Of a DNA stretch of 38,425 bases, positions 9,182 through 17,120 are shown one piece after another. The stretch covers positions 1-38,425 of the forward strand of contig CANQMS010000019.1 in the NCBI GenBank assembly GCA_947624995.1. Direction: 5' to 3'. Below the pieces are notes generated by a model that was given only the letters and a program-made list of their open reading frames with translations, did no database searches and had not been told where the DNA came from. The DNA is from an uncultured Clostridia bacterium (GTDB taxonomy: Bacteria; Bacillota; Clostridia; Oscillospirales; CAG-272). How positions within the stretch are numbered: position 1 is the stretch's first letter; every line of letters begins with the position of its first letter. A program made the translations under genes and the position numbers.

Positions 9182-11334
9182 AGTATTGCTATCCCCTCTC
9201 CCGCAAGCTCTGCGGTCCTCTCGCCCTCAGGCGTCCTGACCGTGACGGTGCCGGGGTCTTTACCGTTGTTTATTATGACAAGCTTGCCGGAGCTCGGATA
9301 GTACGCGCATTCGAAATCCGCGCTGTCCGTCGTGTAGACGTCCGCGAGGTCTTCTCTGTGCGCCGCCCAAAGTATCGCGCGGTAGAGCATTCGCGCGTTC
9401 TCCGCCCCGTATGTAAAGCCGGAGAAGTATACGCCGCGCCCGCGCCCGAATTCATTCGCCGCCGCGACTATGCCGTCGCCGCCGTCGGCGAACACCTCCG
9501 TCCCCGCGCCGAGCGCGTACACGCCCGGAGTGTGGTTGTGAAAGTGCGGCTCTGCCTCCCCGCCGAGGATGAAGTGCGGTTTTTTCTCATATTTATATTT
9601 CTCAAAGCATACGGTCTTTCCAATCTCTCTGTCTACGCCGATAATATCCGCCATGCGGAAGTGGCGGAAGCCTCCCCTCCGCGCGGACGGCTCGCCGACG
9701 CCGATGACGCCGCCTCCCCGCGCCGCGAATTCCGTTATCGCCGCGAGCAGCCTGCCGTCATCCCACGCGCCGCCTCCGGACCACGCGTCGCCCTCTCTTC
9801 CTGCGTTGATGACGACGTCGACATCGTCCGGCACACCGTGCTCAGCTATATCACGGAGCGATATTGCTCTGACCGAGAACGGCTGACCCGCGAGCGCTTC
9901 GTAGATGTGGTTGAGCGGCAGCTCGGGGTGCTCGTGCATGTGTCCCGAGCAATTCCACGTCCGGAGCGGTCCCCACGACTGGATCGCCGCGACGCGGATC
10001 CCCGTTTCCCATGGGGCGCCCGCCTCGTGCAGACTGCGCAGCGTGCGGAACTCGTCCGCGATCTTTTCGATCTCGTCGTGAAACGCGGGGAACGGCTCCG
10101 TCAGCGACAGATAGCCGCCGAGCCCGATCCTGTCTATCTTCACGCGCAGAAGCGCGCGCCTCACGCAAGCCCAGTAGCGGCGCGCGTCCGCCTCCGGATG
10201 CCCGCCCGGCGCAAATGTAGGCTCGCCGCGCAGCCCCGTCGGGAACAGGTACGGGTGCAGGCGGAGCTCGTGCGTCCCGACCTTTGCCCCGGCGCATAGC
10301 CGCGCCTCGAACGCGTTGAACACGCATTTTATGAGCCCGTCAAAGCCGAACTCTTCGAAGTGCTCGCCCCACGGCTCAACGCCTATCCACGTGTCGTCGT
10401 AGAACACGTATGCGAGCTTTCCGTAGCTGTGGACGAGATCGACGCACTTCCGCCCGAACTCGCGGACGAATTTGCCCGTAAACTCCATCCAGTCGCGGTA
10501 TTTTTCGGTCGGCGGGTTGTGGGTCGCGTTGTGGCGCCCGTTGTTTATGAAATCCTCCGCCGTCATGCGGTAGCCGTATTCTTTTTCAAATTCGCGCAGC
10601 GCCGCCGGGCTGACGCTGAAATCGTAGCTGCCCCAGTCCGTGTATACCGTGCGCTGCCTCTCGTCCGCGCCCCAGATCCATGTAAAATTATAGAACATCG
10701 ACGTGAATCTGACAACGCGCGTTGCCGGGTGCGAGCGGCACCACCCGTCCAGATACGAGAGCAGGACCTCTTGCACCTCGGGATACCTCGGGTCGACCGC
10801 CATGAGATGCTCCCTGTCGCCCCAGCCGTTCGTTATATGGTTGTACATTGATATCTCTTCCCATATCCGGCACGCAAGAAAGCTGACCGTGTAGAAGTGA
10901 TACGGCACGGTGCCGTTTACGGTGACTGTCTCGGCGGAGGGATCCCATTCCCAGTCCCCGGGCGGAACGAGCGTCCCTGCCGTCCTGTCGCGGACCTCCC
11001 AGAATTCCTTCACCGGGTCGTCGGGACATACCGTTATCTGCGGGCGGAAATATTTTTCGAGCGGACGGATCACGAGCGTGCCGCCCTCCGCCATTACGGG
11101 ATCGCTCGAAAGGAAGTTGCGCCCGAGCATATTCATGTGCTCCTTTGCCCATCCGTTTACGGATCGGACCATGCATATCGTCGAATATATCGGTATGCCC
11201 GACGAAAGTATCTCGTCAGAGAGGACCGTCCCGTCGCTGTCGCGTATACAGTCGGCGCCCCATTTTTCGGCAAGCTCAAGCGTCAGTTTTTCATATCCCG
11301 CCTCACCGGGAAGCGTAAATCCGCCCTTTTTCAT
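9178..11334 (-). CDS. GH112 galactosyl phosphorylase (galacto-N-biose/lacto-N-biose I phosphorylase family)
   Basis: The 718-residue protein matches the GH112 family from end to end: it begins KKGGFTLPGEAGYEKLTLEL (family start FTLP.E..), has ELAEKWGADCIRDSDGT, YNHITNGWGDREH, VVRFTSMFYNFTWIW, the catalytic block VFYDDTWIGVEPWG with the general-acid Asp at residue 314, and IGLGGYLSL. Such enzymes phosphorolyse beta-1,3-galactosyl-N-acetylhexosamine (mucin core, milk oligosaccharide) or, in a sister group, beta-1,4-galactosyl-rhamnose, releasing galactose-1-phosphate in the cytosol. Thr follows the catalytic Asp where the bifidobacterial enzyme has Gln, so substrate should be treated as open. 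The ATG at 11334 is preferred over one at 11373 because GGAGCGAGGG lies just before it. No transporter or galactose-1-phosphate gene adjoins it. Confidence 0.93.
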   Translation of the reverse strand: MKKGGFTLPGEAGYEKLTLELAEKWGADCIRDSDGTVLSDEILSSGIPIYSTICMVRSVNGWAKEHMNMLGRNFLSSDPVMAEGGTLVIRPLEKYFRPQITVCPDDPVKEFWEVRDRTAGTLVPPGDWEWDPSAETVTVNGTVPYHFYTVSFLACRIWEEISMYNHITNGWGDREHLMAVDPRYPEVQEVLLSYLDGWCRSHPATRVVRFTSMFYNFTWIWGADERQRTVYTDWGSYDFSVSPAALREFEKEYGYRMTAEDFINNGRHNATHNPPTEKYRDWMEFTGKFVREFGRKCVDLVHSYGKLAYVFYDDTWIGVEPWGEHFEEFGFDGLIKCVFNAFEARLCAGAKVGTHELRLHPYLFPTGLRGEPTFAPGGHPEADARRYWACVRRALLRVKIDRIGLGGYLSLTEPFPAFHDEIEKIADEFRTLRSLHEAGAPWETGIRVAAIQSWGPLRTWNCSGHMHEHPELPLNHIYEALAGQPFSVRAISLRDIAEHGVPDDVDVVINAGREGDAWSGGGAWDDGRLLAAITEFAARGGGVIGVGEPSARRGGFRHFRMADIIGVDREIGKTVCFEKYKYEKKPHFILGGEAEPHFHNHTPGVYALGAGTEVFADGGDGIVAAANEFGRGRGVYFSGFTYGAENARMLYRAILWAAHREDLADVYTTDSADFECAYYPSSGKLVIINNGKDPGTVTVRTPEGERTAELAGEGIAIL

Positions 11335-11641
11335 TATTATGTCCCTCGCTCCTTTTTTCTTTGATTTTATCATGTCGGCGTCCGCTTTTCAAGAGCGATA
11401 TGCTCTCTTTTCGCGAAAACTCAGCCAAGCCGGGCAAAACGTGCGGGAAACCGATCGCGTCCTTGCGGAAATGTACCGTTACAGCCGCAAATTTCAAAAT
11501 GAACCATGAATACGGAAAACAAAATATTTTCCGAGGCGGGAAGTCGGCACGCTTCAACCGGGCGGGCGAGGTAAAATTACGGCACAAGACGGCAGCCGGA
11601 GCAGGCAAACCCAAAAAACCAAAAAACAGAGGAAACACAAA
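11335..11641. other. Divergent intergenic region between the GH112 gene and noc
   Basis: This 307-base region separates two divergent genes. It holds the GH112 promoter on the minus strand (listed separately) and the palindrome TTTTCGCGAAAA at 11408-11419, related to the one in the gap promoter. Before noc there is GAGGAAACACAAA as ribosome-binding sequence. I could not identify a convincing sigma-A promoter for noc. No small ORF or RNA gene is apparent. Confidence 0.55.
11364..11392 (-). promoter_or_regulatory. Promoter of the GH112-queG-IMPase-addBA cluster
   Basis: On the minus strand TTGAAA (11392-11387) and TAAAAT (11369-11364) are 17 bases apart, with TG one base before the -10 (extended -10). 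It lies 30 bases before the GH112 start codon. The palindrome at 11408-11419 lies 16 bases upstream of the -35. Confidence 0.65.
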
Positions 11642-12478
11642 ATGCAGTCACTCAATATCGAAGAGGTGTGCGGCAGACGCACCGTGATAGACATCCCAAC
11701 GGAAAACATAGTCCCGAACCCGCGGCAGCCCCGCCGCGACTTTGACGTCGAACGTCTGCGCGCCCTGCGCGACAGCATCGCAAGATACGGCATCCTTCAG
11801 CCGATCTCGGTCCGGCGCGGCAGCTCCGGGCTTTACGAGATCGTCGCCGGCGAGCGCCGGTACCGCGCCGCGTGTGACGCGGGTTTTCTCTGCGTCCCCG
11901 CCATCGTTATAGATACGGACGAGGAGGAGTCCGCCGAGCTGGCAATAATTGAGAATCTTCAGCGGCAGGATCTGAACATTTTCGAGCAGGCGAGTGCAAT
12001 CTCTTCCTTAATTAATATATACCACATGACTCAGGACGAAGCCGCCGAGAAGCTGTCCGTCAGCCAGTCCTACGTTGCGAACAAGCTGCGCCTGCTCCGG
12101 TTTACGGATGAGGAGCGCTCCCTGATCCTTGACAGCTCCCTCACCGAGCGGCACGCTCGCGCTCTCTTGCGTATTCGCGACGAAAAGGAGCGGCTCGCCG
12201 CGCTCCGTCATGTCATAAACTACGCGCTGAACGTCGCCTCGACAGAGCGCTACGTCGAATCCCTCTGTGTAAAAGCGGCACCCAAGCCGCGCCACCGCTT
12301 TGCCATCAAGAATCTGCGCCTGTTCTATAACTCCGTCGAGCACGCCGCCGACCTCATACGCGGTTCCGGCGTCCCGGTCGTCATCGCCCGCGACGAATCC
12401 TCCTCCGAGCACGTTACGATAACGATAACGATCGGCAATAAGGACGGCACGGGAAATGTTTCACGTGAAACACCGTAA
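11642..12478 (+). CDS. noc: Noc/ParB-family DNA-binding protein
   Basis: A 278-residue ParB-superfamily protein. Residues about 17-110 form the ParB/Sulfiredoxin-like CTPase domain with NPRQPRRDFD, GERRYRAA (the CTP-binding box) and ENLQRQDLN. A helix-turn-helix follows (TQDEAAEKLSVSQSYVANKLRLL), then the ERHARALLRI segment typical of ParB and Noc. Residues such as ENLQRQDL and YVANKLRLL resemble Noc more than the ParB encoded 1 kb away. Noc coats chromosome regions near the origin and stops division over DNA; its membrane binding needs an N-terminal amphipathic helix. Here the N terminus is only MQSLNIEEVCGRR before the domain, so that helix is not obvious. The last codons (NVSRET) are part of a parS site. 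An alternative is a second partition ParB. Confidence 0.82.
   Translation: MQSLNIEEVCGRRTVIDIPTENIVPNPRQPRRDFDVERLRALRDSIARYGILQPISVRRGSSGLYEIVAGERRYRAACDAGFLCVPAIVIDTDEEESAELAIIENLQRQDLNIFEQASAISSLINIYHMTQDEAAEKLSVSQSYVANKLRLLRFTDEERSLILDSSLTERHARALLRIRDEKERLAALRHVINYALNVASTERYVESLCVKAAPKPRHRFAIKNLRLFYNSVEHAADLIRGSGVPVVIARDESSSEHVTITITIGNKDGTGNVSRETP
12457..12472. promoter_or_regulatory. parS site 1
   Basis: TGTTTCACGTGAAACA is a perfect 16-base palindrome that equals the Bacillota parS consensus. It overlaps the last codons of noc and encodes NVSRET. ParB loads here as a CTP-dependent clamp. Confidence 0.93.
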
Positions 12479-12481
12479 TTG

Positions 12482-12497
12482 TGTTTCACGTGAAACA
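12482..12497. promoter_or_regulatory. parS site 2
   Basis: A second identical TGTTTCACGTGAAACA starts 25 bases after the first and lies between noc and the parA promoter. Together with flanking bases the two sites form one larger inverted repeat (arms 12455-12473 and 12481-12499, spacer CGTAATT). Confidence 0.93.
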
Positions 12498-12505
12498 TTC
12501 CGCAA

Positions 12506-12537
12506 AAAGGGACACTTTTTTTGAAAAGTGTCCCTTT
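12506..12537. terminator. Perfect 14-bp hairpin after noc, probable terminator
   Basis: AAAGGGACACTTTT (12506-12519) pairs perfectly with AAAAGTGTCCCTTT (12524-12537) around the loop TTTG. A-rich and T-rich ends make it symmetric, so it could end transcription in either direction. The T-tract after the GC part is short (CCCTTTGTC), so efficiency is uncertain. It separates noc and parS from the parA promoter. Confidence 0.6.
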
Positions 12538-12541
12538 GTCA

Positions 12542-12571
12542 TTGACACGTATATGCCGTGTGGTGTATAAT
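12542..12571 (+). promoter_or_regulatory. Promoter of parA-parB
   Basis: TTGACA (12542-12547) and TATAAT (12566-12571) are both perfect sigma-A boxes with an 18-base spacer. The parA ATG is 58 bases downstream. The -35 begins 45 bases from parS site 2, so spreading ParB could cover this promoter and autoregulate the operon (inference). Confidence 0.85.
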
Positions 12572-12628
12572 AACAAAAACACGTCCGCAAAGCGCGGCAT
12601 CGTTTCAACATCGTCGGGGGTGCGCCGT

Positions 12629-13390
12629 ATGGCATACACAATCACATTCGCAAATCAGAAGGGCGGCGTCGGTAAAACTACGTCTGCCGTCAATTCCGCG
12701 GCGTGCATTGCCTGCCGCGGAAAGCGCGTTTTGCTCGTCGATATGGACCCTCAGGGCAACACGACGAGCGGAATAGGTATCGCAAAGCGCGACCTGAAGC
12801 ATACTATGTATGAGGTCCTTCTCGGTCAATGCCCCGCCGCGGACGCAATATTGCACACGAAGCACGAAAATCTCGACGTGATCCCGGCAAATATCAACCT
12901 TGCGGCAGCCGAATTTGACCTCGTGGATATGCCGGAGCGCCAGTTCCATTTCAAAAAAGCGCTCGCGCCCGTCATTGATTCTTACGACATCGTTATCGTC
13001 GACTGCCCGCCGTCGCTCGGAATACTTACGATCAATTCGCTTGCAGCCTCCAACGGCGTTATAATCCCGATGCAGTGCGAGTTTTTCGCGCTCGAAGGGC
13101 TCTCCCAGCTCATGCTTACGATAAGGAAGATCAAGCAGCTCTACAATCGGCAGCTTGAGATAACAGGCATACTTCTTACAATGTATAATCCGCGCCTGAA
13201 TCTCACGACTCAGATCGTAGGGGAGCTCAAGAAATTTTACGCGGACAAGCTCTTCCGCACGCCGATCCCGAGAAACGTCAAGCTGAGCGAGGCGCCGAGC
13301 TTCGGCGAACCGATCATATATCACGACAAAAACTCAAAGGGCGCACAGTGCTACTTCGAGGTCGCCGACGAGATACTTTCCCGCGTATGA
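12629..13390 (+). CDS. parA: Chromosome partitioning ATPase ParA (Soj)
   Basis: A 253-residue Walker-type ATPase. It opens MAYTITFANQKGGVGKTTSA, with the deviant Walker A KGGVGKTT at residues about 11-18. DMDPQGN follows (Walker A' region) and the Walker B stretch IVIVDCPPSLG. The ATP-bound dimer binds DNA nonspecifically and is released by ParB at parS, driving origin segregation. In Bacillota Soj also regulates DnaA. The ATG at 12629 has GGGGGTG 8 bases upstream. A longer open frame to 12521 runs through the promoter and hairpin and is not credible. parB follows after 30 bases in the same operon. Confidence 0.96.
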   Translation: MAYTITFANQKGGVGKTTSAVNSAACIACRGKRVLLVDMDPQGNTTSGIGIAKRDLKHTMYEVLLGQCPAADAILHTKHENLDVIPANINLAAAEFDLVDMPERQFHFKKALAPVIDSYDIVIVDCPPSLGILTINSLAASNGVIIPMQCEFFALEGLSQLMLTIRKIKQLYNRQLEITGILLTMYNPRLNLTTQIVGELKKFYADKLFRTPIPRNVKLSEAPSFGEPIIYHDKNSKGAQCYFEVADEILSRV

Positions 13391-13420
13391 GCGGCATCAT
13401 ATATTCAGTGAGGATTTAGA

Positions 13421-14305
13421 ATGGCAAGAAAAGAACCGGCGCTCGGGCGCGGGCTCGACGCGGTATTTGCGGACAACGCCGTCGGCGGCGAGCTGCTTCT
13501 TGACGGCGACCGCGTGCTTCATCTCCGCATATCGGCGGTCGAGCCGCGGACGGACCAGCCGCGCAAGCACTTTGACGAGGATTCTCTGCGCCAGCTCGCG
13601 GACTCCGTGTCCGCACTCGGAGTCCTCCAGCCGATACTCGTGACGGCTGCGGACTCCGGCAGATACAGCATAATCGCAGGCGAACGGCGGTGGAGAGCCG
13701 CAAAAATGGCGGGGCTCACCGAGATCCCCGCGATCGTTCTGAGCTCGGACGAGCTGACGACGGCAGAGATCTCGCTCGTTGAAAACGTCCAGCGCGAAAA
13801 CCTCAACGCGTATGACGAGGCGGAGGCATATAAGGCGCTCGTCAACCGCTTCGGTCTCACGCAGGAGGAGCTGTCCTCCCGCGTCGGCAAATCGAGGTCC
13901 TACATCGCAAACAGCATGAGGCTCCTCGATCTTCCGGATTCGGTGGTCCCGTTTTTGCGCGACGGCGAGATAACCGCCGGACACGCAAGGGCGCTCCTGT
14001 CCCTCTCCGACCCGATGGACATCCCGATCCTTGCGGAAAAAATAATCGCCGAGGGGATGTCCGTCCGCGCCGCGGAAGCGGCGGCAAAGAAAATGAACCG
14101 CAAGCTCCCGAAGCAGGAGAAGGTATCATTCTCCGACGATGTCGACTACGTCCGGATCCTCGAGGACCGCGCACGGGGATCTCTTGGCAGACCGGTCACG
14201 ATCAAAGCGTCCGGGCGGCAGAAATACGTCGCCATCGGATATGAAGACAACGAAGACCTTGAATCCCTTCTCCGCCTTCTGTGCGGAGAAACGGAAGAGA
14301 TATAA
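13421..14305 (+). CDS. parB: Chromosome partitioning protein ParB (Spo0J)
   Basis: A 294-residue ParB. The start MARKEPALGRGLDAVF is the typical ParA-interacting N-terminal motif (GRGLDALF in relatives), which the neighbouring Noc-like protein lacks. Next come the CTPase domain with RTDQPRKHFD, GERRWRAAKMAG and VENVQRENLN, the parS-binding helix-turn-helix LTQEELSSRVGKSRSYIANSMRLL, GHARALLSL, and a C-terminal dimer domain (DLESLLRLLC). It binds parS, slides as a CTP clamp, recruits SMC and stimulates ParA. GTGAGGAT precedes the ATG. The two parS sites lie about 0.9 kb upstream. Confidence 0.97.
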   Translation: MARKEPALGRGLDAVFADNAVGGELLLDGDRVLHLRISAVEPRTDQPRKHFDEDSLRQLADSVSALGVLQPILVTAADSGRYSIIAGERRWRAAKMAGLTEIPAIVLSSDELTTAEISLVENVQRENLNAYDEAEAYKALVNRFGLTQEELSSRVGKSRSYIANSMRLLDLPDSVVPFLRDGEITAGHARALLSLSDPMDIPILAEKIIAEGMSVRAAEAAAKKMNRKLPKQEKVSFSDDVDYVRILEDRARGSLGRPVTIKASGRQKYVAIGYEDNEDLESLLRLLCGETEEI

Positions 14306-14323
14306 TTTAAGGAGACAACTATC

Positions 14324-15610
14324 ATGCTCGATATCAGATTCGTAAGAGACAACCCCGACATCGTAAAGGATAATATAAAAAAGAAGTTCCAGGACGAAAA
14401 GCTGCCGCTCGTTGACGAGGTCATCGCGCTTGACGCGGACCGCCGCGCCTATATCGGCGAGACCGAAAGCCTGCGCGCCGAGCGCAACCGCATCTCGAAG
14501 GAGATCGGCAAGCTCATGGCGCAGGGAAAGCGCGACGAGGCGGAGGAGACGAAGAAAAAGGTCGCCGAATTCGCCGAAAGGCTCGCGGAAGTCGAAAAAC
14601 TCATGGCGGAGACGGACGAAAAGGTAACGTCGATTCTTATGCGCTTGCCTAACATCATAGACAGCTCCGTCCCGATAGGAAAGGATGACAGTGAGAACGT
14701 CGAGGTCGAACGGTTCGGCGAGCCTGCCGTCCCCGACTTTGAGATCCCGTACCACACGGATATAATGGAATCGTTCGGCGGCATCGACCTTGACGCCGCG
14801 CACAGGGTCGCCGGAAACGGCTTTTACTACTTCATGGGCGATATCGCGAGGCTGCACTCCTCGGTCCTTTCGTATGCGCGCGACTTCATGATCGGAAAGG
14901 GCTTCACGTACTGCATCCCGCCCTTCATGATCCGAGGAAGAGTCGCCTCTGGCGTCATGAGCTTTTCCGAGATGGACGCGATGATGTACAAGATCGAGGG
15001 CGAGGATTTATACCTGATAGGAACGAGCGAGCACTCGATGATAGGGCGATTCATCGACCAGATGATAAACGAGGGCGAGCTGCCGTACACTCTAACGAGC
15101 TATTCGCCTTGCTTCCGCAAGGAAAAGGGCGCGCACGGGCTCGAAGAGCGCGGCGTTTACCGCATACACCAGTTCGAAAAGCAGGAGATGATCGTCATCT
15201 GCCGCCCCGAGGAATCAATGGACTGGTACAACAGGATGTGGAAATATTCGGTCGAGCTGTTCCGCTCGATGGACATCCCGGTCCGCCAGCTCGAGTGCTG
15301 CTCGGGCGACCTTGCCGACCTGAAGGTGAAGTCGTGCGACATCGAGGCATGGAGCCCGAGGCAGAAGAAATATTTCGAGGTCTGCTCCTGCTCGAACCTC
15401 GGAGACGCGCAGGCAAGGCGGCTCAAGATCCGCGTCAAGGGCGCGGACGGGAAGACATATCTGCCGCACACGCTGAACAACACCGTCGCGGCGCCGCCGA
15501 GAATGCTGATAGCGCTGCTTGAAAACAACCTTCAGGCAGACGGCAGCGTCCGCATCCCGGAGCCGCTCCGCCCGTACATGGGATGCGACGTTATCGTCCC
15601 GAAAAAATAA
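14324..15610 (+). CDS. serS: Serine-tRNA ligase, divergent (archaeal-like motifs)
   Basis: A 428-residue class II synthetase that charges tRNA-Ser. An N-terminal tRNA-binding coiled coil occupies about residues 30-100 (ETESLRAERNRISKEIG). The core has motif 2 CFRKEKGAHGLEERGVYRIHQF and motif 3 with its invariant Arg in NTVAAPPRMLIALLEN. Typical bacterial SerRS reads FRSEAGSAGRDTRGLIRxHQF and NGSGLAVGRTLVAILEN there. This protein instead shares CFRKE, RPEESMDWY, DIEAWSPRQ and DGSVRIPEPLRPY-like features with archaeal-type SerRS. It still has the Zn-independent architecture, not the rare methanogen form. AAGGAGAC lies before the ATG. It follows parB by 18 bases and is probably cotranscribed. 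It is the only SerRS in the window; whether another exists in the genome is unknown. Confidence 0.92.
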   Translation: MLDIRFVRDNPDIVKDNIKKKFQDEKLPLVDEVIALDADRRAYIGETESLRAERNRISKEIGKLMAQGKRDEAEETKKKVAEFAERLAEVEKLMAETDEKVTSILMRLPNIIDSSVPIGKDDSENVEVERFGEPAVPDFEIPYHTDIMESFGGIDLDAAHRVAGNGFYYFMGDIARLHSSVLSYARDFMIGKGFTYCIPPFMIRGRVASGVMSFSEMDAMMYKIEGEDLYLIGTSEHSMIGRFIDQMINEGELPYTLTSYSPCFRKEKGAHGLEERGVYRIHQFEKQEMIVICRPEESMDWYNRMWKYSVELFRSMDIPVRQLECCSGDLADLKVKSCDIEAWSPRQKKYFEVCSCSNLGDAQARRLKIRVKGADGKTYLPHTLNNTVAAPPRMLIALLENNLQADGSVRIPEPLRPYMGCDVIVPKK

Positions 15611-15631
15611 GAGAGGAGCTGCGAAGGACGT

Positions 15632-16204
15632 ATGCACTACAATAATTTCGAGCTTTATAATCCCTTCATATCGCTTGACCTGATCGTGTGGGCGCTCTTC
15701 GCAGGCTGCGTGGTCGCGTCGCTCATGGCGATATACAACAAGCGGATCATCGGCGGATTCGTCAAGGCGGTGCTGAAAAACGAAAGCCTCTCGCCCGAAA
15801 CGGCGAAGACCGTTACAGAGCTCGGTTTCGGCAGCGACTGGATCATCAAAAACGCTCTGCGGACAGACACCGTTCTGCGCCGCTTCATCGTCCGGATAGA
15901 CAAAGCAGCGGACGGAGGTGAGGCGCCTATAGCCGAGGAAGACACTAAAGACGCGAAAGGTGCGAAAAAAAAGGAGCGTCAGCCGAAGCATGACGTCATC
16001 GACTTCACGACCGCGCGGTTCTATATCCCGGAGGAGCTGAAGTACAAGGCCGAGGTGCGTTACGCGAGCCGCGGGACGGACCTTATCACCTTCGTCATAG
16101 CCGTCGTCGTGCTCATCGCCGCCGCGCTCGCGGCTATATACTTTATCCCGGATCTGATACAGCTGATAGATAATCTGATCACTCAGATCAACACAAGCTT
16201 TTAG
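15632..16204 (+). CDS. Two-TM membrane protein of unknown function
   Basis: I do not recognise a family for this 190-residue protein. It has an N-terminal hydrophobic segment (residues about 13-34, ISLDLIVWALFAGCVVASLM), a cytoplasmic-looking middle with KAVLKNESLSPETAKTVTELG and a charged linker (EEDTKDAKGAKKKERQPKHD), then a strongly hydrophobic C-terminal segment (LITFVIAVVVLIAAALAAIYFI) and a short amphipathic end. GAGGAG and AAGGACG lie upstream of the ATG. It follows serS by 21 bases and precedes the MORN-repeat gene by about 20, so the two membrane proteins may act together. This is inference from spacing only. Confidence 0.75.
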   Translation: MHYNNFELYNPFISLDLIVWALFAGCVVASLMAIYNKRIIGGFVKAVLKNESLSPETAKTVTELGFGSDWIIKNALRTDTVLRRFIVRIDKAADGGEAPIAEEDTKDAKGAKKKERQPKHDVIDFTTARFYIPEELKYKAEVRYASRGTDLITFVIAVVVLIAAALAAIYFIPDLIQLIDNLITQINTSF

Positions 16205-16225
16205 TTTTTGGTTCTTAAGGAGAAA

Positions 16226-17113
16226 ATGCAGGAAATGGAAAAAAAGTCCGTCATTCCGAAGCCGCTGCTCATACTCATCATAATCGTTGCCGCCGCGGCG
16301 CTCACCGTCGGTATTGTCATACTTGTCATGTACGCGTTCGGCGTAAGATATCTGACAGTCCCGGTCGACCCCGACAATAAGGACACGGAGTACAACAAAT
16401 TTTTCGGCGTCGTTGACCGGGACGGGGATCTTTACCGCGGCAGGATCATATACGCGGACGGACTGACCGCGTCCGTCGACGGAGACACGGGCACGGTCAC
16501 ATACAGCAACGGTGATACATATGACGGTTCGCTCACCGACCTTCAGCGCGACGGTTACGGTACGCTGCACTATGCGAACGGCGACGTTTACGAAGGCGAA
16601 TTCGAAGACGGCGTGCTGACAGGGCACGGGAAATACGTTTACAGCAACGGCGACACTTACGAGGGCGATTTTCTCGACGGACAGAAGCACGGGAACGGAA
16701 CGTATACGTGGGCGGACGGCAGCGTTTATGTGGGCGGCTTCGATCACGACAAAAAGAACGGCGAGGGCAAGTATTCGTGGGCGGACGGCAGCGTTTACGA
16801 GGGCGAATACAAGCTCGACATAAAGGACGGCAAGGGCAAATATATATACGCGAACGGCGACGTCTACGAGGGTGATTTCAAGGCGGACATACGCTCCGGC
16901 AAGGGCACATACACGTGGGCGAACGGAGAATCGTACACCGGAGATTTCGCGAACAACACGCCGAACGGCGAGGGAACGTATACATGGACGACGGGCAGAA
17001 CGTACACGGGTCATTTCGTCAACGGTGAGATCGTTAGAACGGACGAAGGCGCCAACGACACCGGCGACACCGACAATACAGGCGACACTGACAGCACCGG
17101 CAACGCCGATTAA
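16226..17113 (+). CDS. Membrane-anchored MORN-repeat protein
   Basis: About 295 residues. One transmembrane segment near the N terminus (PLLILIIIVAAAALTVGIVI) is preceded by a basic stretch, so the repeats should lie outside the cell. A spacer follows, then eight MORN repeats of about 23 residues (for example YSNGDTYDGSL, YANGDVYEGEF, WADGSVYEGEY, WANGESYTGDF), and a low-complexity Asp/Thr/Gly tail made of DTGDT units. MORN repeats form elongated beta sheets and mediate protein, lipid or glycan contacts; no catalytic domain is present. The start is uncertain: AAGGAG at 16217 is only 3 bases from the ATG at 16226, and an in-frame ATG at 16235 is equally plausible. A strong terminator follows, ending the parA-parB-serS plus-strand run. 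Confidence 0.88.
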   Translation: MQEMEKKSVIPKPLLILIIIVAAAALTVGIVILVMYAFGVRYLTVPVDPDNKDTEYNKFFGVVDRDGDLYRGRIIYADGLTASVDGDTGTVTYSNGDTYDGSLTDLQRDGYGTLHYANGDVYEGEFEDGVLTGHGKYVYSNGDTYEGDFLDGQKHGNGTYTWADGSVYVGGFDHDKKNGEGKYSWADGSVYEGEYKLDIKDGKGKYIYANGDVYEGDFKADIRSGKGTYTWANGESYTGDFANNTPNGEGTYTWTTGRTYTGHFVNGEIVRTDEGANDTGDTDNTGDTDSTGNAD

Positions 17114-17120
17114 AAAACCG

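Noticed and set aside
12506..12537. The 14-bp hairpin after noc as another copy of the dispersed repeat family
   Set aside because: It lacks the ATAAAAAGTTTT head and the GGGG spacer, and looks like an ordinary symmetric terminator.
15215..17014. A 599-codon open frame on the minus strand across serS, the two-TM gene and the MORN gene
   Set aside because: It is antisense to clearly recognisable genes, has no family features, and long antisense frames are expected from the GC-rich third positions of the real genes.
16580..17030. Tandem repeats suggesting a CRISPR or microsatellite
   Set aside because: They are the codons of the MORN repeats, in frame and degenerate at DNA level, without identical repeats and unique spacers.
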